The translations under genes were made by a program, and so were the position numbers. This document shows, piece after piece, positions 26,383 through 34,556 of a stretch of 64,000 nt of DNA. The notes beneath the pieces are model-generated. The model saw only the letters and a list, made by a program, of their open reading frames with translations, was not told the DNA's origin and did no database searches. The stretch is from Thiogranum sp. (GTDB lineage: Bacteria > Pseudomonadota > Gammaproteobacteria > DSM-19610). Location: assembly GCA_024102665.1 (NCBI GenBank), contig JAGFJP010000159.1, forward strand, positions 59,412 to 123,411, read 5' to 3'. The stretch's first letter is position 1, and each line of letters opens with the position of its first letter.

Positions 26383-27489
26383 CTATGGTGGCCATACGCT
26401 GCTTTGTACCGGCTGCAACCATTCCTGCCTGGTGTCAAAGCGCCTGTCGGTGTTTCCGTGAAACATATCAACGGGAGCGGCGGGTCCGGAAAAAAAGAGT
26501 TCAGCAACACGGTCACGATGAGCCCCGGCCGAAGCATGGGCATCTGGGATCAGATTGGCGATAGACCGGGAGTAATCATCCATCGCTATATCCGCATCGG
26601 TATTCGGTTCAACTCGGTAGAGATTGTCTCGGCCGATCAGCAGGCCCGTCTGCCCAAGCACATTTTGGGAAGCGAGGTCCATCGCAGAAAAGATGATACC
26701 TTTCCACGCGAAGAGGCCTCCCCACTGTTGCCACGATCCGAGCTTCGCTTTATCGTTGCGTCCACAGCCGATGCTCAACACACGTACTTGTTCACGTGCA
26801 ACGTCAAAACAGGATAGCGCATCTACCACTCCGATCATCGCCGGGTTATTGGCCCAGACGCCGCCGTCCACATAGCGATAGCCATTGGCCTTATGTGGCT
26901 GGAAGAACGTGGGAGCGGCGGCAGTCGCAGCGCCGACGGTCACGCAGAGTTCATTGGCGTCAAGATGATAGTCGGGATGATGCGGAGTCTTGAAGACATA
27001 GACTTCGCCATGGTGGCCATCAAAGCTCGGGATGCACAGGCGGGTGCGCGAGTCACCCAGCCGTGCTTTGGCGAACGAATTCTCCAGCAGTTCCATCAAC
27101 GGTCCGCGATTATATTGGTAGAGGAAGAGCCCGGGCAGGGAACGAATCGATCGGATGAATGAAGATCGTGGAAAGATGCGACGTCCGTGCCGCAAATAGA
27201 TGTCCGTTACTTCTGCGGCCGTAAGGCCTGTGCCGAGAGCAAGGGCAATGATGCCACCGGTTGAGGTCCCGACCACCATGTCGAAATAGTTGGCTACAGA
27301 TTGCCCTCCCAGGTGCTCTGCCTCCAGGTCGGCCAATAGCTGCGCTGTAAAAACACCTTTGATCCCGCCGCCGTCGAGAGACAGTATCCTGAAGTGACGT
27401 TTCTTGGGCCAAGCGAGCAGGGGACGCCGGTCTTGCCGGGTGTAGCTCGACCGAGGCGGCGTGGTGCATGAATATGTGGCGCTGATCAT
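26383..27489 (-). CDS. capV: CBASS patatin-like phospholipase effector (CapV)
   Basis: A 368-residue protein from ATG 27489, which overlaps the E2-like stop as ATGA; the longer frame to 27579 is not needed. The catalytic elements are LDGGGIKG (oxyanion hole, about 39-46), GTSTGG with nucleophile Ser76, and VDGGVWANNP with the catalytic Asp. This is the CapV family of phospholipases activated by cyclic nucleotides, which degrade the inner membrane and kill the infected cell. It is the effector of a short type II CBASS operon; the gene order cyclase, E2, effector is seen here. Confidence 0.85.
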   Translation of the reverse strand: MISATYSCTTPPRSSYTRQDRRPLLAWPKKRHFRILSLDGGGIKGVFTAQLLADLEAEHLGGQSVANYFDMVVGTSTGGIIALALGTGLTAAEVTDIYLRHGRRIFPRSSFIRSIRSLPGLFLYQYNRGPLMELLENSFAKARLGDSRTRLCIPSFDGHHGEVYVFKTPHHPDYHLDANELCVTVGAATAAAPTFFQPHKANGYRYVDGGVWANNPAMIGVVDALSCFDVAREQVRVLSIGCGRNDKAKLGSWQQWGGLFAWKGIIFSAMDLASQNVLGQTGLLIGRDNLYRVEPNTDADIAMDDYSRSIANLIPDAHASAGAHRDRVAELFFSGPAAPVDMFHGNTDRRFDTRQEWLQPVQSSVWPP

Positions 27490-27893
27490 CCGGGCATTCT
27501 CTCGGTGCCATGGCCGCCGCCCGTCCATTGGTTTGTGGCCAGCCAGCCTTCGTAACATGCCAGCCATTCCACTGTCCATGGCACGATCGTTGCGGCAATT
27601 GCCATATCAGGGGTCCATTCCGTTCCAAGGTACAAGCAGAGCCGTGGCCTCTCCGGATTCTGCCGGTTACGAAATATGTGGGGTATGTCGCCAGAACCCG
27701 GCTGGCCGTGCAGAAGCGGTTGAACGACCTCCACATGCGGTGTGCGACGGATGATCCCGGCGACGTCTAACGAAACCAAGCTGTACAGGATCTGCACAGA
27801 GTAGTACTTCATAAAGGGTCTGAGAGCGCCCTCCCAGATGACCATCAGGTGACACGCGCTGACGACGCCGAAACCCGGATGGCGACTCCGCAT
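27486..27893 (-). CDS. CBASS E2-like single-domain conjugation protein
   Basis: A 135-residue protein. The motif PRLCLYLGTEW places a catalytic Cys at about residue 86, in the position used by E2-like domains (compare YICLYQSS in the E2 part of the gene at 42166). The tail TIVPWTVEWLACYEGWLAT is typical of the short type II CBASS protein, which carries only the E2 part and no E1. In these operons it conjugates or otherwise primes the cyclase. There is no obvious ribosome site, and the start lies 32 bp after the CD-NTase stop. Confidence 0.75.
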   Translation of the reverse strand: MRSRHPGFGVVSACHLMVIWEGALRPFMKYYSVQILYSLVSLDVAGIIRRTPHVEVVQPLLHGQPGSGDIPHIFRNRQNPERPRLCLYLGTEWTPDMAIAATIVPWTVEWLACYEGWLATNQWTGGGHGTERMPG

Positions 27894-27924
27894 GGCGGCA
27901 ATTTGCTGTGCAATGGTAAGCGGC

Positions 27925-29175
27925 TCAGGAATGTGAATCTCCGAAAAATGTATGACGGGGACTGGTGTGGGACTGATGGCCGCTCAAGATCGCTGACTCA
28001 GCTGAGATCACACTTGCGATTTCGATGCGTCCACTGTCGCGTCGCTGGGCAGCATTGCCGCCCGCAATCGCCCGCCCCACATCTTCATTGAGGCGTGCGA
28101 TCACATCCCGCGCCGGATGCTCGCCGAAAAGGTCTTCAAGCACTGTCTGTGTTTCGGCAAGATCAGGGCCCCGGGTGAGGCGCGCCAATTGCCTTGCAAA
28201 ATGCTCAAGATCGGCGATGAACAACCTCTGGTCTGACCGTGAGCTTGGCCACCGGTCGGTTAAGATGTCGTCTTGGCATGTCGGATTGACCTCGTGGATC
28301 AACAGGCCTTGTTCATCGCACTCTGTCAGCTGCTGCCGCAACTTATCTACCTGATACACGAGTTCGAGTGAAAGTTGCTGGCTGCCCGAGGTGGAATCTC
28401 CAACGAGCTTTGCCAGCAATACGGACGGTGGCATGCGCCCTTCACGGGCGTCATAGCGGATATTCCGGAAGCGCTTTATCAGCTGAAGTGCCACGACTGC
28501 GACGGATTTATGATGTGCGGGCGACGGCGGCGGAACATCTTCCGTGTCGGCTTGCGCTTTAAAAAACTGATCCAGCTCTGTTGAGCGTTTGGCGAAATAC
28601 GCGCCGAAACTACGATCGACAGGCGTTCGGTCGGTAAACCATGCGGAAAATCCGTAGGGGTTTGCGATAATATGCTGATCTCGACTACGGGGCTCCTCCA
28701 GCTTGCTAGGAAATATGACTGAGGTCCTGGGGTGGCGGGCTGGAAGCAGCACAGCCGGTGTGACATCCAGGTGCATGTCGTTGTACTGAATCGTTACGCA
28801 GCGCGTATTGCGAAGGGTCTTTTTGTAGTAGCGAGAGCCGGGATTTCCCTTGATTGCGCGAAACGTCAGGTCCAAGGCCTGATCCGGCGGTACCTGTGCT
28901 GGCAGGGCAAGCTGGGCAATCAAGTCAATGTCGAATTCGTCGTTTTTAGCAGCTGACGCGATCGTCGCACCGATTGCCATGCCTCCTTGCGGATAAAAAC
29001 GTTCAATCTGATCATGGAGGCAGCTGTCTGGACGATCGAGCCATTCGGCAATCGCTTCATACCTTTCTACCGCAAGGCCGTGCTGGGTGGGCGAAAGCTG
29101 AACCCGGATGGCGACGTCGGCGAGCAACAGGTCCAATGGGTTTTCGAATGGGGATACTGATACCTGGCGGTCCAT
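27925..29175 (-). CDS. CBASS cyclic nucleotide synthase (CD-NTase)
   Basis: A 416-residue nucleotidyltransferase. ATG 29175 is chosen because AGGAGG lies 4 nt upstream; the in-frame extension to 29211 lacks a site. Catalytic features are the GG of QGGMAIGATI (residues 64-65 onward), the EFDIDL pair (Asp82 and Asp84) and the third acid in MHLDV (about Asp137). This is the polymerase-beta fold of CD-NTases. On phage sensing it should make a cyclic oligonucleotide that activates the patatin effector encoded two genes downstream. The specific product cannot be predicted from the sequence. Confidence 0.85.
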   Translation of the reverse strand: MDRQVSVSPFENPLDLLLADVAIRVQLSPTQHGLAVERYEAIAEWLDRPDSCLHDQIERFYPQGGMAIGATIASAAKNDEFDIDLIAQLALPAQVPPDQALDLTFRAIKGNPGSRYYKKTLRNTRCVTIQYNDMHLDVTPAVLLPARHPRTSVIFPSKLEEPRSRDQHIIANPYGFSAWFTDRTPVDRSFGAYFAKRSTELDQFFKAQADTEDVPPPSPAHHKSVAVVALQLIKRFRNIRYDAREGRMPPSVLLAKLVGDSTSGSQQLSLELVYQVDKLRQQLTECDEQGLLIHEVNPTCQDDILTDRWPSSRSDQRLFIADLEHFARQLARLTRGPDLAETQTVLEDLFGEHPARDVIARLNEDVGRAIAGGNAAQRRDSGRIEIASVISAESAILSGHQSHTSPRHTFFGDSHS

Positions 29176-29281
29176 GACGCCTCCTCTGGAAGCCCTAGAG
29201 TTGCGAAACAAAATTTCTAAACTTCAATTCTTCAACTGGTCCGGATCCGTCAGAAACTCCTCAGGCCCATTTCGACGGATA

Positions 29282-29310
29282 GAAACCGGCCCTCATAGGA
29301 AGGCCGGTTC
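29282..29310. repeat. Inverted repeat between the small gene and the cyclase
   Basis: AACCGGCC and its complement AGGCCGGTT flank a 9-nt loop. No T-run follows on either strand, so I do not call it a strong terminator; it may stabilise mRNA or partly separate the two genes. Confidence 0.45.
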
Positions 29311-29324
29311 GGAACCACATTTCT

Positions 29325-29495
29325 TCACCGTGGCTTGTGCTTCGTCTTATCGACCAGCGTGTAGTGCTGGCCTCTGGCCGGTGTAGGCGGCAGCGGCTCA
29401 CCCCTCGTGACCGTCACTTCATTTCGCGTTGTGGTGTTTCGGTATTGGCCGGAAGTCTCGGCCTTCTCACCTGGTCGGTATGTCTTGCGTCCCAT
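29325..29495 (-). CDS. YjzC-like small protein
   Basis: A 56-residue protein from ATG 29495, preceded by AAGGAG 7 nt upstream. It begins MGRKTYRPGEKAETSGQYRN and resembles the small YjzC-type proteins, which share an N-terminal K-x-G-E-x-x-x-x-S-G-x-Y pattern. It is the first gene on the minus strand after the paired palindromes and lies 150 bp before the cyclase gene, so it may be transcribed with the CBASS operon. Function is unknown. Confidence 0.6.
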   Translation of the reverse strand: MGRKTYRPGEKAETSGQYRNTTTRNEVTVTRGEPLPPTPARGQHYTLVDKTKHKPR

Positions 29496-29540
29496 AAAGC
29501 AATCTCCTTGGCGGTTTTTTGTACACAAAGCCAATTGAAA

Positions 29541-29596
29541 CACAAGATATTGTATGACGTCAATTCAAAAGAGACAAAAAAGCACAAGATATTGTG
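29541..29596. promoter_or_regulatory. Paired 14-bp palindromes upstream of the CBASS region
   Basis: CACAAGATATTGTA (29541-29554) and CACAAGATATTGTG (29583-29596) both have CACAA/TTGTG arms around GATA; the first has one mismatch. Their starts are exactly 42 bp apart, four helical turns, so a dimeric protein could bind both on one face. They lie upstream of the minus-strand gene at 29495 and probably control it and possibly the CBASS genes. Confidence 0.65.
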
Positions 29597-29920
29597 TTTT
29601 CATTATGTGGATTAATACTTCATAAGCAAAATCTATGTGCATATATGAAGAAGTCGCATGACTGTATGTCCATCCGGTGCCTCTGTAAAGGCTCCAGCGT
29701 CCTTGTTCGCCGCACGACAGTTGATTGGGTCGCGTCGCCGTGAACTGCCGCTGCACCGAGTCGCCTGGGCGAACAGCTGCGTCATCGCCCATCGTCATCT
29801 GACAGGTGCTTTCCACGCACCGCGCCCTGTGAGGGTAACCTTATTGCAGATTCGATCCGCACACGCATTCGTCGAACAGATTCGCTATACGGCCTGTAAT
29901 GTGCAATCAGCTGGTGATAT
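29597..29920. other. Intergenic with no supported gene
   Basis: About 320 bp between the paired palindromes and the DUF1320 gene. A plus-strand frame from 29658 exists but has an unlikely composition and no known domain; it may be phage-derived sequence. Confidence 0.35.
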
Positions 29921-30328
29921 ATGACGTACTGCAACACTGATGACCTCGCCGATCTCCTAGGCACGGAGGCGAGGTCAGAGAATTCCATTGTTTGTCTTGT
30001 CGCGGCGGATATCGCTGCCGCAATCGACGAAGCGCAAGCCGAAGTGGATTTTGCCTTTGCCGCGATTGGGGACGAGATTCCAGTAACCCCCGTAACATCG
30101 ATGGTCGCAAATTTTACGAAAGATATCGCCCGCGCCCGTCTTTACGATGTCCTGTTATATCGCCCTGACGACGCGCAGGCGGTGTCCAGGGCAGCATGGC
30201 GAGCACGGCGCATACTCGACATGCTCGCGTCCGGCGTGTTCGCCAGCGATGACGCCATCGGGCCCGCAGTGATCGAGCTCGTAACCGGGGATCAAGCGAC
30301 CCTCAAGTCTACTCTCAAGAAAGCGTAG
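29921..30328 (+). CDS. DUF1320 / Mu gp36-like phage protein
   Basis: A 135-residue protein. The pattern matches the DUF1320 (Mu gp36-like) virion-assembly family: an initial DLADLLG, a helix with Asp/Glu (AIDEAQAEVDFAFAAIG), then DIARARLYDVLLY, and a C-terminal helix (RRILDMLASGVFAS). No other head or tail genes are nearby, so it is an isolated prophage remnant. Confidence 0.6.
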   Translation: MTYCNTDDLADLLGTEARSENSIVCLVAADIAAAIDEAQAEVDFAFAAIGDEIPVTPVTSMVANFTKDIARARLYDVLLYRPDDAQAVSRAAWRARRILDMLASGVFASDDAIGPAVIELVTGDQATLKSTLKKA

Positions 30329-30349
30329 AACACGTGCCATACTGCGAGC

Positions 30350-30706
30350 ATGAGCAGCGAAAATGACATCATAATGCGCGAGGCGGAGCGGGTCTTTGGC
30401 GACCCCGCTAAGGCGGCGCGCTGGATGAGCAGACCGAAAACGTGGCTGAACGGCTCGAGCCCGGCCGCTGTGCTCGATAACCCGGAGGGAAGGGCACTGG
30501 TGAGGGAAATGCTTGTCCGCATCGAAGAAGGGTTGCCGGTCAGTGACCCGATTTCGCGGCCCCACCCCAAGCAGAGAGGGGGAACCCTTGACACCGCCGT
30601 GCCAGACGATGCTCAACTGCGGCGATCTGCATCCGCACCCGGAACACACCAGCCGCTGTTGTACGTCCGCGATCCTCGCGTCTGCTGGCAGCACGCTCCG
30701 GTCTAG
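30350..30706 (+). pseudogene. Truncated MbcA/ParS/Xre-type antitoxin (DUF2384) fragment
   Basis: The first 55 residues match the C-terminal toxin-binding module of DUF2384 antitoxins: EAERVFGDPAKAARWMSRPK, then LDNPEGRALVREMLVRIEEG. The helix-turn-helix that usually precedes it is missing, and the frame after residue 57 is not domain-like. No RES-type toxin gene follows. A similar fragment lies near 46025. Confidence 0.6.
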
Positions 30707-30990
30707 CTCGTGCCGCCGCCCGCAACAGCAGCAGTAAACCAATAGCCAATACTTTTCTGCTGGAAAGTCGGCGATGGTATTGCGATTGGCGGGTTCCGCT
30801 CGTGAGCTAAAGCGATTGCGCATGCAGGTAGAACCGTTAATGCCCGAGAAGGGTCGTTCTCGGGCTTCATCTTTGTCCCATCAACCCTCCAAATAGGCCA
30901 TTTTGGCGGTGTCATGATAATCTTGGAAGTGTAACGCGACGTAAAATTTATATATGATTGATAAATCAATATAAATAGTGATATAACGAG
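30707..30990. other. Intergenic stretch before the cassette array
   Basis: No gene is supported. A terminator-like hairpin lies at 30842-30865. The sequence becomes AT-rich near 30940-30990 just before the first attC. Confidence 0.4.
30842..30874 (+). terminator. Probable terminator hairpin
   Basis: A perfect 9-bp stem GCCCGAGAA / TTCTCGGGC with a 6-nt loop is followed by TTCATCTTT, a modest T-rich tail. Confidence 0.6.
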
Positions 30991-31045
30991 GTCTAGCTGT
31001 AAATGTATAACGAGACAGGGGGTCTCGTTAATTCAACTGGTATGT
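30991..31045 (+). other. attC site 1 (start of the cassette array)
   Basis: R'' GTCTAGC (degenerate), stem arms AACGAGAC / GTCTCGTT, and R' GGTATGT (degenerate GTTATGT). It belongs to a short attC family that recurs at 53329 and 57288. The following cassette begins TATGTGGCG and ends CGCCACATA, so the pair fits. Confidence 0.65.
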
Positions 31046-31066
31046 GGCGACCACTAGTAAGAAGCT

Positions 31067-31969
31067 ATGAGCGAAGCCGAGGCAGGTACATACATCGCAG
31101 GTCGAAAGCTTGGCCAGCTGGAAGAGCCGTACCAAGCTTCAGACCTTACATTCGGTTCCATCAGGCTTGACGGTCGCTCGCTGAAGAATGCCGACTATCA
31201 GCATTGCACTTTCGCCAACATCAGCTTTAAAGAGGCCAGACTTCAAAGTAGTACTTTCCTCGACTGTGTGTTTATCGGCTGTTACTTCCGGCGCGCGGAG
31301 TTAGTTAACTCCTCATTCGTGGGCTGTCGCTTCATAGACTGCCAGTTCACGCACATTGCAGTTAAGAGCAGTAGATTTCCACATTCGTTGTTCCGCGGCT
31401 GTCAAATCGACATCGAAGAACTGGAACACAACCTGCCGCCGGAACCCAATATAAGAGAAGTCCTCACTCGGAACTTGTCGCTAGAATCCAGCAAGCTCGG
31501 TCTATCCACGCAAGCGCGTGCGTACAGAATGGCCGAGATTAGGGCGCGGGAAGCGCACCTTCGCGCCGCTATCGCTGGACAGTCGCAATGGTATAGAGAC
31601 CATTTCGACGGGCTAGCGCGCCTTCGTGCGTTGCTACAACTGATCTTGAGCCTGCTCAATCGGTGGCTTTGGGGCTATGGGGAGCGAGTGGCGACACTCC
31701 TTCGAAATCTTGTTCTGGTCGCCGTCTTCTTGTTTCCAGCGTGCTTCTACATTTTGCGAGACGGCCTACGGAAGGAGGGTCACGCACCAATAGAACCGCT
31801 TGATCTCGTTTACTTCAGTCTCGACAACGTACTCCCGTCAGACATTCGCTCGGGAATACAGGCTATAGATCTTGTTCCTCGAGTTCTCGCAGCCAGCGAA
31901 TCCATCTTTGGCGTGATTGTGCTCGCTCTATTCGCTGCGTACATCTTCCGCTGGAGCCTCCATCGATGA
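31067..31969 (+). CDS. Pentapeptide-repeat protein with a C-terminal pore-like membrane domain
   Basis: A 300-residue protein. Residues about 40-125 form pentapeptide repeats of the A(D/N)LxF type (YQHCTFANISFKEARLQSST, then FLDCVFIGCYF and FVGCRFIDCQF), a right-handed beta-helix. A helical linker follows. The C-terminal part has two membrane segments (LVLVAVFLFPACFYIL; SIFGVIVLALFAAYIF) around a re-entrant-like loop (VYFSLDNVLPSDI), as in two-segment ion channels. The K+ filter signature itself is not present. The stop overlaps the next start (ATGA), so it is cotranslated with a nucleotidyltransferase. It is probably a membrane effector. Confidence 0.7.
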   Translation: MSEAEAGTYIAGRKLGQLEEPYQASDLTFGSIRLDGRSLKNADYQHCTFANISFKEARLQSSTFLDCVFIGCYFRRAELVNSSFVGCRFIDCQFTHIAVKSSRFPHSLFRGCQIDIEELEHNLPPEPNIREVLTRNLSLESSKLGLSTQARAYRMAEIRAREAHLRAAIAGQSQWYRDHFDGLARLRALLQLILSLLNRWLWGYGERVATLLRNLVLVAVFLFPACFYILRDGLRKEGHAPIEPLDLVYFSLDNVLPSDIRSGIQAIDLVPRVLAASESIFGVIVLALFAAYIFRWSLHR

Positions 31970-32643
31970 GAAGCGACCGTGGCTATGCACTCTGGCTGTA
32001 CGGATCGCACTCCCGAGGGAACCCGGATTGTCTGAGTGACGTAGATATCCTTTTAGTAACGGATGATGAAAACGACGACGGCCCACTCAGGGAGTTACCC
32101 CTATTCCCACAGATGCCGACGGTATCGCGGTACAACTGGGTGGAGATGGAACAGATGGCAGGGTATGGCTCCCTATTCCTGCGACATCTCTTGCTCGAAG
32201 GTAGTGCAATTGCCGAATCACCGCGAGCGATGGGGCGACTGAGTGCTCTTTTGTCGTCCTTGGGGCCCTACCAGCGTGCCTCCCGAGACGTGCGGGGATT
32301 CTGGACAGTGCATGCCGACGTCGGCGAGTCACTACTCAATGGTGGAGCTTCGACCGCGTTCGAGGCAGCGACATTAGCAACTGTATTTCGCCACGCTGCG
32401 ATCTTGGGCTGCAATCTTTTCGACGCGCCTTGTTTTTCTCGACTTGAGCCAGTGCAGAGGCTTGTGACCACATGGAGTTTGCCGAAAGCCTGGGCCGCAG
32501 AGTTTTCGCAGTTCTATCGCTATCGACTTTTCGAAGATGGCCGGGCCACTATGACTCACCCTCCACGCCTGGAGTACGTTTGGGAATGGCATGCGCGTGC
32601 AGCGGGCTTGCTTACTGAGCTTGGGCGGCGGATGCATGGATAG
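31966..32643 (+). CDS. MNT-type nucleotidyltransferase domain protein
   Basis: A 225-residue protein. The N-terminus (LWLYGSHSRGNPDCLSDVDI) has the GS-x-SRG and SDVDI-L pattern of polymerase-beta-fold minimal nucleotidyltransferases, with two catalytic Asp. The C-terminal two-thirds is helical. MNT proteins modify HEPN toxins or act as small signal synthases. Here it is sandwiched between a pore-like protein and a small helical protein with ATGA-type overlaps. The regulation of the membrane protein by this enzyme is inference. Confidence 0.75.
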   Translation: MRSDRGYALWLYGSHSRGNPDCLSDVDILLVTDDENDDGPLRELPLFPQMPTVSRYNWVEMEQMAGYGSLFLRHLLLEGSAIAESPRAMGRLSALLSSLGPYQRASRDVRGFWTVHADVGESLLNGGASTAFEAATLATVFRHAAILGCNLFDAPCFSRLEPVQRLVTTWSLPKAWAAEFSQFYRYRLFEDGRATMTHPPRLEYVWEWHARAAGLLTELGRRMHG

Positions 32644-33007
32644 GATTGCCCGCTGTCTGTCGCAAATACAGGCAATCAGAAATGTCGCCGCGGGAGATAC
32701 ACCTCCATACGTGGCGCGCTCCCGAATCGGTCGACTTGCAACTTCGGTGGCTGCGTTGGCGGCTGAGGCGGGAGAGCTACCGGCACCTCCTGCGGATGAC
32801 CGGTTTGCAGGGCATCGGGATGATTCAGTCCAGATTAAGGCACTCTTCAGCTCGGTGCAGCGCCTACGCGACGCTTCAAGACACGTCGCCCAACCGAGCG
32901 AGCCACTTGATGTTCGTTGGCGGCGAGCGTGGGCAGAGCTTCTGGAAGAACTTTATACCCTCGAATGCTGCATCAAGAAAATGAGGGGCGATGACCGCGC
33001 CACATAG
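32636..33007 (+). CDS. Small helical protein of the pore/NTase cassette
   Basis: A 123-residue all-helical protein from ATG 32636, overlapping the NTase stop by 8 nt; the upstream frame to 32591 lies inside the NTase gene. Its stop TAG falls in the attC R'' box. HEPN-like size and charge (AQPSEPLDVRWRRAWAELLE) suggest a partner of the NTase, but I see no RxxxxH motif. Function unknown. Confidence 0.55.
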   Translation: MDRIARCLSQIQAIRNVAAGDTPPYVARSRIGRLATSVAALAAEAGELPAPPADDRFAGHRDDSVQIKALFSSVQRLRDASRHVAQPSEPLDVRWRRAWAELLEELYTLECCIKKMRGDDRAT

Positions 33008-33061
33008 CAGCCGCATGGACGGCGACGCGGTAAACCGCGCACGTCATGCGCATCGTTATAC
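33002..33061 (+). other. attC site 2
   Basis: R'' ACATAGC (expected ACATAAC from the cassette start), R' GTTATAC at 33055-33061. The inner stem carries GCATGGACGGCGACGCGGT and a partial complement. Confidence 0.75.
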
Positions 33062-33076
33062 GTAGTGGAGTTATCG

Positions 33077-34033
33077 ATGTCACCACCAAAAGTATTTCTA
33101 AGTCACGCTTCAGAAGATAAAGAACGTTTTGTGACTTCATTTGCCGAAAGGCTAAGAAATCAGGGTATCGATGCCTGGTTGGACAAATGGGAGATGCTGC
33201 CGGGCGACAGCCTTGTTGACAAGTTATTTGAAGAAGGTATCAAGAACGCAGATGCGGTAATCATTGTGTTATCTACGTACAGCATTCAAAAGCGTTGGGT
33301 TGGAGAAGAGCTCAATGCAAGTTTTGTCGCTCGTGTTTCAAAAGGTACGAAGATAATCCCGATTGTTCTCGACACCTGCGAGGTTCCGCAAGCTTTAAAA
33401 TCTACTTTATGGGAGTCAATTTTAGATACAGACAATTATGATGAAAGCTTTGACAGAATCGTTGCTTCAATTTTTGGCAAGTCAATAAAGCCAGCTATTG
33501 GAGATCCTCCGAAATATTCCCAAATATCTACTAATCCGGTAAGCGGCTTAAATCGTATCGATAATGTGATACTTAAAATGTCCTGTGAATATCTGATCGA
33601 GAAAGATGATTATGTAATTGAGCCAGGGGAGCTTTTCGGGCGTAACGTCGACCTTGACATCCCGAAACAAGAGATAATGGACTCAATTGAAATACTTGAG
33701 TCTGAGGGTTATCTCGAGGTTTCTCGCTATATTGGGGGCGGCGAAGATAAATGGGGATGCCATTACCAAGTATCATTGTTGGGGTTTGAAGAATACTGTA
33801 AAGCGTATATAGAGGAATATGATCAGGTAATAGAGCGTATAGCAGGATTAATAGTTAATGAAGAGCTTCATACAAACTATGAGCTTGCTGAGAGCGTGGA
33901 TCGGCCCTTGCAGATTGTTAACCATGTTATACGTCTGCTGGAAAATAATGATTATCTAAAAACGGGGGATGAGCTGAGTGAGCGAATTTGTATTTATAAT
34001 GTGTCTGCGAAGCTCCGAAGAGCGTTGGAGTGA
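33077..34033 (+). CDS. TIR-domain protein with C-terminal winged-helix region
   Basis: A 318-residue protein. Residues 1-135 form a TIR domain (VFLSHASEDKERFVTSFAER; DAWLDKWEMLPGDS; the catalytic-type Glu in RWVGEELNA; IIPIVLD). Residues about 165-318 have two winged-helix-like segments (IEILESEGYLEVSRYIGGG). TIR domains in bacteria hydrolyse NAD+ or make signal molecules when triggered. The gene is AT-rich relative to its neighbours, and the whole cassette is one integron unit between attC sites 2 and 3, so it was probably acquired separately. Confidence 0.8.
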   Translation: MSPPKVFLSHASEDKERFVTSFAERLRNQGIDAWLDKWEMLPGDSLVDKLFEEGIKNADAVIIVLSTYSIQKRWVGEELNASFVARVSKGTKIIPIVLDTCEVPQALKSTLWESILDTDNYDESFDRIVASIFGKSIKPAIGDPPKYSQISTNPVSGLNRIDNVILKMSCEYLIEKDDYVIEPGELFGRNVDLDIPKQEIMDSIEILESEGYLEVSRYIGGGEDKWGCHYQVSLLGFEEYCKAYIEEYDQVIERIAGLIVNEELHTNYELAESVDRPLQIVNHVIRLLENNDYLKTGDELSERICIYNVSAKLRRALE

Positions 34034-34037
34034 TTAC

Positions 34038-34094
34038 GTACAACAAGGCTCGCAAAACGGACGGCTTCGCCGCCGGTTCGCTGGATTGTTATGT
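34038..34094 (+). other. attC site 3
   Basis: R'' GTACAAC (one mismatch to the expected GTATAAC), R' GTTATGT at 34088-34094. A stem forms around ACGGCTTCGCCGCC. Confidence 0.85.
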
Positions 34095-34111
34095 GCCTGG
34101 AGGAATGGCCT

Positions 34112-34483
34112 TTGACTAAGATGGATATGGTATGGGTTGCGACCGCTAATCTACTGCACCCAAATACCCAAGCGATCTTCACAGTAACTAAATCACAAAT
34201 TGAAGCCGAAGTTGACACCCTCTTCGGTGCGTCAATAACTCCTGTGATGATAGAAAGACATCTTGTCAATTCTGTCGACCGAATGGCGGATAAAGATCAG
34301 CCGCAACGAGGGGGAAGTCGTAATCGATACCTGGTGCGAAACGGCGGAGAATATCGGTTATATAAACGAATCGACCAGTCAACGGATGCATGGGAGAAGA
34401 CCGGGCCGACTAACCCTGATAAAACAAGAGTTGATCAGCAGTTTGTCCACCTCATAGATTGGTACGAAGGCAGCTATTACTAG
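34112..34483 (+). CDS. Cassette hypothetical protein
   Basis: A 123-residue protein. TTG 34112 is preferred because GGAGG lies 8 nt upstream; an in-frame ATG at 34091 lies within the attC R' box and another is at 34121. The protein has a helical N-terminal part (MVWVATANLLHPNTQAIFTV) and an aromatic C-terminus (DWYEGSYY). No family is recognised. Confidence 0.6.
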   Translation: MTKMDMVWVATANLLHPNTQAIFTVTKSQIEAEVDTLFGASITPVMIERHLVNSVDRMADKDQPQRGGSRNRYLVRNGGEYRLYKRIDQSTDAWEKTGPTNPDKTRVDQQFVHLIDWYEGSYY

Positions 34484-34491
34484 ACGGACGG

Positions 34492-34543
34492 CAGATAAAA
34501 ATGAATAACGAGACGTGAGGTCTCACTTATTTAACTGTTAGGC
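34492..34543 (+). other. attC site 4
   Basis: Short attC. R'' CAGATAA (expected CACATAA), stem AACGAGAC / GTCTCACTT, R' GTTAGGC at 34537-34543. It is nearly the same as site 5. Confidence 0.75.
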
Positions 34544-34556
34544 GAAAATAGATGCG

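Noticed and set aside
29541..29596. NrdR boxes
   Set aside because: The palindromes are only loosely similar to the NrdR consensus, their spacing is 42 bp and not the usual three turns, and no ribonucleotide reductase gene is near.
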